Assembly (NCBI RefSeq): GCF_000520595.1
Contig: NZ_KI915019.1
Span: forward strand, 97,964-136,035
Reading direction: 5' to 3'
Origin: Arthrobacter sp. H5
GTDB lineage: Bacteria; Actinomycetota; Actinomycetes; Actinomycetales; Micrococcaceae
Length of the DNA: 38,072 bases
Part shown: one piece after another, positions 35,098 to 38,072 of the stretch
Position numbering within the stretch: the stretch's first letter is position 1
How the letters are laid out: each line of letters begins with the position of its first letter
The notes under the pieces: model-generated
What the model was told of the DNA's origin: nothing
What the model saw: only the letters and a program-made list of their open reading frames with translations
Databases searched by the model: none
Position numbers and translations under genes: made by a program

Positions 35098-36438
35098 CTA
35101 ACCTATGCGCTCTCGGCGGCCGAGGATACCCTGCGGCCGGAACAGGAGGACAAGAATCATGATCAAGAGTGCGCCGACGTACTTCAGGTCCGCTTCCAGC
35201 CAGATGGTGGAGATTTCGACGAAGAGGCCAACGATGAGTGAGCCAAGCAGGGCACCGAACACGGTGCCCAGTCCGCCAAGCACAACGCCGGCGAAGATCA
35301 GCAGCAGGATTTGCTGGCCCATGTTGAACGACACACCTGGCCGGTAGTACGCCCAGAGAATGCCTCCAAGCGCGGCCAGGGCGCCGCCAACCACCCAGAC
35401 GATCCGGATGACCCGGTCCACGTCAATGCCCGACGCCGCCGCGAGGGCGGGATTGTCGGCCACCGCACGGGTGGCCTTGCCAAAACGGGTGCGCAGGAGC
35501 AGGAACGCGATGAGCAGAATGACCGCCAGTGAGGTGATCAGTGAGGTCAGGTTGTTCTGAGTGATTGAGACCGGACCAAAGTCAAGAACATTGCCCTGTG
35601 CGCCGGGCAGCTGCTGGGTGGCGCCGCCAAAGTTGAACTGGATGATGTACCGCAGGGCCAAAGCCAGGCCAATACTGACGATCATCATGGGGACCAGACC
35701 GGAGCCCCGCCGTCGTAATGGTTTCCAGAGGGCGGCGTCCTGAACATAACCCAGCAGGCCACCGCCGACGACGGCCAGCACAATTGCCGCCGGTGCAGGC
35801 AGGCCAAGGGCTGCGAACCCAAAGGCAAAGACGGCGCCGGCAGTCACCATCTCGCCGTGCGCGAAGTTGGTGAGGCCGGTGGTTCCAAAGATCAGCGACA
35901 ATCCCACCGCACTGAGTGCCAGCAGCAATCCAAAGCTGAGACCGGCTACGGTGCGGTCAGCCAGGACGCTCCAGAAGCTCGTGGTCTCCAGCACAATGCC
36001 CTCGCCAAACAGGAACAGCGTGGTGGCGTTGGTGGTTCCGGCAAACGTCACGGTCCGCGGGTTTTGCTGCCCTTCGGCAAGTTCGGCTCCGTCCGGCAGC
36101 GTGGAGACATCCAGTTCCACCTCGTAATCACCCTGCTCGGGTACGCCGATGGACCAGGCACCAGTCTCGGAGGAGGTTGCTTCGCCCTCAAAACCGTTTC
36201 CGGTTGCTGTGATGCGTACATCGGGCAATGGTCCGTCCGCGTTACGCAGGACACCGCTGATCCGGTTCTGGAACTCTTCGGCCTGAACGCTGGCGGTTAC
36301 TCCAAGCGTTGGAGCACCTGCCGGGGAATTTGCGGGGGACGCCTGTGCGGCCGGGACGCTGATAAACAGCGCGGCCATGAGGCCGGCCGCAATGATCAGC
36401 AGCCCGCGAAGCCACACAGGCGTCGGCTGGGTTGTCAA
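35098..36438 (-). CDS. livH: LivH-type permease with N-terminal secreted domain
   Basis: 446 residues, about 140-150 more than E. coli LivH. A signal-like hydrophobic segment (about residues 9-33, ending AAQA) is followed by a beta-rich domain (about 50-145): NRISGVLRNADGPLPDVRITATG, GAWSIGVPEQGDYEVELD, resembling carboxypeptidase-regulatory or Cna-B-like modules. The LivH channel then begins: SFGLLLALSAVGLSLIFGTTGLTNFAHGEM, with the ATPase-contact loop RTRFGKATRAVADNPALAAASGI and the ending FRPQGILGRRERIG. TTG at 36438 has GGAGG eight bases upstream; the GTG at 36453 is part of that ribosome-binding sequence. First gene of livHMGF. Confidence 0.9.
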   Translation of the reverse strand: MTTQPTPVWLRGLLIIAAGLMAALFISVPAAQASPANSPAGAPTLGVTASVQAEEFQNRISGVLRNADGPLPDVRITATGNGFEGEATSSETGAWSIGVPEQGDYEVELDVSTLPDGAELAEGQQNPRTVTFAGTTNATTLFLFGEGIVLETTSFWSVLADRTVAGLSFGLLLALSAVGLSLIFGTTGLTNFAHGEMVTAGAVFAFGFAALGLPAPAAIVLAVVGGGLLGYVQDAALWKPLRRRGSGLVPMMIVSIGLALALRYIIQFNFGGATQQLPGAQGNVLDFGPVSITQNNLTSLITSLAVILLIAFLLLRTRFGKATRAVADNPALAAASGIDVDRVIRIVWVVGGALAALGGILWAYYRPGVSFNMGQQILLLIFAGVVLGGLGTVFGALLGSLIVGLFVEISTIWLEADLKYVGALLIMILVLLFRPQGILGRRERIG

Positions 36439-36466
36439 GATAGGAACCTCCACTTGTGGTGGCAGT

Positions 36467-36486
36467 CCTGCCGGCTTTCCGGCAGG
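36467..36486 (-). promoter_or_regulatory. Leader hairpin upstream of livH
   Basis: CCTGCCGG (36467-36474) and CCGGCAGG (36479-36486) form a perfect 8-bp stem with a four-base loop. On the minus-strand mRNA it stands about 15 bases before the GGAGG of livH. It may protect the mRNA or affect ribosome access; it has no T-tract. Confidence 0.5.
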
Positions 36487-36496
36487 TGTAACGGCC

Positions 36497-36512
36497 TGTG
36501 ATCGATGTCACT
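36497..36512. promoter_or_regulatory. Crp/GlxR-like site upstream of livH
   Basis: TGTGATCGATGTCACT matches TGTGA-N6-TCACA at all but the last base. It lies 59-74 bases upstream of the livH start. The livH promoter was not fixed: GTAACAT and TTTACT (minus strand, near 36520-36535) may be -10 elements, in which case the site would be downstream of the promoter and could repress. Confidence 0.5.
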
Positions 36513-36602
36513 CAGTGTGGAGTAAATGTTACCCGTGGCTGGTTGCCGCTGATGTCCAAAACAGGGCGGGCAGATAGCGATTGGATAACAACTGATGGGG
36601 GA

Positions 36603-36953
36603 CTAGAGGTACAACCCTGTTCCAGCGTCGTCCTTGTCCGGCTGGGCCACCGCGTGGACGTCGCGTTCGCGCAGCAGAATGTAATCGGTGCCGTTCACAT
36701 CAACCTCCGATTTATCCTCGGGGTCGAACAGAATGCGGTCGCCGCGGGAGAGCTGACGGACGCTCGGGCCCGCTGCCGCGACGTCTGCCCAGGCCAGTCG
36801 CTTGCCCATGACTGCGGTGGCGGGGATGACAATCCCGGAGGAGGACCTTCGCTCGCTGCTGTCCTTATCGAGAACTACGAGCAGCCGGTCATGGAGCATT
36901 TTGAGCGGCAGCGGATCGGACTTGGCAGCCGGGGATGATGTGGGGTGTGACAC
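36603..36953 (-). CDS. GroES-like co-chaperonin paralogue
   Basis: 116 residues of the Cpn10 family. LHDRLLVVLD is the first strand, SSERRSSSGIVIPATA is a mobile-loop-like segment with the GIVIP that contacts GroEL, and GDRILFDPEDKSEVDVNGTDYILLRERDVHAV is the conserved C-terminal half. It is more diverged than a housekeeping GroES and has an extra N-terminal polar segment and C-terminal tail. No groEL is nearby. GTG at 36953 fits a TAGACT-N7 leaderless arrangement. It lies 164 bases before livH on the same strand and is divergent from the Bax-inhibitor gene. The function may differ from classical GroES. Confidence 0.82.
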   Translation of the reverse strand: MSHPTSSPAAKSDPLPLKMLHDRLLVVLDKDSSERRSSSGIVIPATAVMGKRLAWADVAAAGPSVRQLSRGDRILFDPEDKSEVDVNGTDYILLRERDVHAVAQPDKDDAGTGLYL

Positions 36954-36960
36954 GGTAGGA

Positions 36961-36966
36961 AGTCTA
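36961..36966 (-). promoter_or_regulatory. -10 element for the leaderless GroES-like gene
   Basis: On the minus strand TAGACT is followed by exactly seven bases and GTG at 36953, with no ribosome-binding site. Confidence 0.55.
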
Positions 36967-37033
36967 CCGTTCCCGCTGCGGGCGGCACTTTCGCGCCGGT
37001 GGAACAAAATGCAGCGAAAACCGTTGATATTGA

Positions 37034-37039
37034 TAGGGT
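37034..37039 (+). promoter_or_regulatory. -10-like element of the Bax-inhibitor-1 family gene
   Basis: TAGGGT stands 39 bases before the ATG, leaving a short leader that contains GGAGGA. No clear -35 was found. Confidence 0.35.
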
Positions 37040-37078
37040 TGAAGCACTGTTCAGCCCCCAGACGGAGGACTACATCAC

Positions 37079-37933
37079 ATGGCACTCGGCGGTAACCCGG
37101 TATTCAACGGTAAGAACTTCCGTACCGCTGCCCGCGGCAACAATCCGGCAGCGTACGGTTCAACAGCTTTGGCCGGTCAATCGGCCATGAACCAGCAGCA
37201 GCTGGAGCACCTCTACAACCAGCCCGCTGCGGGCCCGGCAGACACCGGGCGCATGACTTTTGACGACGTCATCGTCAAGACCATCCTGTCCATCGGTGTT
37301 GTGCTGCTGGGTGCGGCCATCCCCGCGTTCCTGTTCCCGCAGTTCGCCCTGCCGCTGATGATTGTGGGTTTGATCGGCGGCTTTGTGCTTGGCCTGGTCA
37401 ACGCCTTCAAGCGTGAGCCTGTACCGGCGCTCATCTTGGCCTACTCTGCCTTGGAGGGTATGTTCCTCGGTGGACTGACCATGTTCCTGGAGGCGATATA
37501 CCCCAACATTGCCCTGCAGGCACTGCTTGGCACAGTGTCGGTCTTCGCCGTGACGCTTGTGCTCTTCAAGAGCGGCAAGGTGCGCGCAACTCCCAAGGCC
37601 ATGAAGATCTTCATGATCGCGATGATCGGTTATGCGCTGTTCAGCCTGGTCAACCTTGGCTTGATGCTCTTCGGTGTCACCAACGATCCCTGGGGGCTCC
37701 GCGGCGCGTCCATTCCCGGCACGGACATTCCATTCGGCTTGGTGATTGGCGTCTTCGCCATCGGCCTTGCAGCGTTCTCCCTGGTCATCGACTTCACCTC
37801 AATCAGCGAGGGCGTGAAGAACGGTGCTCCCCGCAAGTACTCCTGGACCGCAGCCTTCGGCCTCACGGTCACGCTGATCTGGCTCTACGTGGAATTCATC
37901 CGCGTCATTGCCATCATGCGCGGCAACGAATAA
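37079..37933 (+). CDS. Bax inhibitor-1 / YccA family membrane protein
   Basis: 284 residues. After a polar N-terminus of about 60 residues (rich in Asn, Gln, Ala) there are seven hydrophobic segments. GFVLGLVNAFKREPVPALILAYSALEGMFLGG is characteristic of the bacterial Bax inhibitor-1-like (UPF0005/YccA) group, and the C-terminal DFTSISEGVKNGAPRKYSWTAAFGL holds conserved acidic residues proposed to gate ion leak in the family. The physiological role in bacteria is poorly known. ATG at 37079 has GGAGGA about ten bases upstream. It is divergent from the GroES-like gene and has its own terminator. Confidence 0.93.
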   Translation: MALGGNPVFNGKNFRTAARGNNPAAYGSTALAGQSAMNQQQLEHLYNQPAAGPADTGRMTFDDVIVKTILSIGVVLLGAAIPAFLFPQFALPLMIVGLIGGFVLGLVNAFKREPVPALILAYSALEGMFLGGLTMFLEAIYPNIALQALLGTVSVFAVTLVLFKSGKVRATPKAMKIFMIAMIGYALFSLVNLGLMLFGVTNDPWGLRGASIPGTDIPFGLVIGVFAIGLAAFSLVIDFTSISEGVKNGAPRKYSWTAAFGLTVTLIWLYVEFIRVIAIMRGNE

Positions 37934-37957
37934 CGCCACCTCGAGACACAAGAAGAA

Positions 37958-37984
37958 GCCCGCAGCACACGCTGCGGGCTTTTT
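37958..37984 (+). terminator. Rho-independent terminator of the Bax-inhibitor gene
   Basis: GCCCGCAGC (37958-37966), loop ACAC, GCTGCGGGC (37971-37979), then a run of five T. It is the most classical terminator in the window. Confidence 0.92.
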
Positions 37985-37990
37985 CGTTCC

Positions 37991-38066
37991 GCCGGTGATC
38001 GACCAAGGCCGCTTGCGGCCGCGTGGAGATCTCCGCGCGCTCCTTCGTCGCTTGGTCGATCCCCGG
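37991..38066. repeat. REP-like palindromic element at the window end
   Basis: The outer arms GCCGGTGATCGACCAAG (37991-38007) and CTTGGTCGATCCCCGG (38051-38066) pair with one mismatch. The centre is the palindrome GGAGATCTCC (38025-38034), and GGCCGC-TT-GCGGCC (38007-38020) is a further internal hairpin. It is the same family as 25137-25305 and 32176-32309. Confidence 0.85.
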
Positions 38067-38072
38067 TTGGGG

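Overview
The window is high-GC, gene-dense DNA from an actinobacterium. Protein sequences, gene order (eno, a DivIC/FtsB-like gene, DUF501, ppx, a subtilase, NDH-2) and the many starts with no ribosome-binding site point to the Micrococcaceae (Arthrobacter and relatives). This placement is my inference from family knowledge, not from a search. No phage, IS, CRISPR or plasmid genes were seen. It is a chromosomal core region of 35 protein genes, one tRNA and one decayed gene.

Layout. 1-5.2 kb: a secreted CHRD-domain protein (minus strand), then a plus-strand run of a small membrane protein, exonuclease III, trpS, a 2H phosphoesterase and a YihY/BrkB membrane protein. 5.2-8.7 kb: the minus-strand operon sdhC-sdhD-sdhA-sdhB, with a well-formed promoter and a Crp/GlxR-like site. 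8.9-12.4 kb: mannose-1-phosphate guanylyltransferase, an M20 amidohydrolase and a luciferase-like oxidoreductase. 12.7-22.9 kb: a nucleoside uptake and salvage region with a BMP-family lipoprotein, a double-ABC ATPase, two permeases, cytidine deaminase and thymidine phosphorylase, then DedA, adenosine deaminase and MazG. 23.0-29.9 kb: enolase, the DivIC/FtsB-like protein, DUF501, Ppx/GppA, a membrane-anchored subtilase and NDH-2. 30.0-30.5 kb: a broken GNAT acetyltransferase gene followed by a tRNA with anticodon UAA. 30.7-36.4 kb: branched-chain amino acid ABC transport, with livJ on the plus strand converging on the minus-strand operon livH-livM-livG-livF. 36.6-37.9 kb: an unlinked GroES-like gene divergent from a Bax-inhibitor-1 family gene.

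How it works together. The nucleoside genes form a route from import through deamination to phosphorolysis. The sdh operon and NDH-2 both feed electrons to the quinone pool. The liv genes import branched-chain amino acids. Similar Crp-like sites lie upstream of sdhC, livJ and livH, which suggests a shared cAMP-type regulator encoded elsewhere.

The most notable structure is not in the ordinary genes. At seven starts a -10 hexamer lies exactly 6 or 7 bases before the start codon, the geometry of leaderless transcription. There are several unrelated families of large intergenic palindromes: a REP-like element with TCGACCAA ends at three places (one with a 31-bp unit tandemly triplicated), a 75-base hairpin after deoA, a duplicated 30-bp palindrome overlapping the cdd stop, and two others. 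A perfect 13-bp palindrome lies inside the DivIC/FtsB-like coding sequence. The UAA tRNA lacks the long variable arm expected of leucine tRNAs. The livH permease carries an extra secreted beta-rich domain. I found no convincing new multi-gene system.
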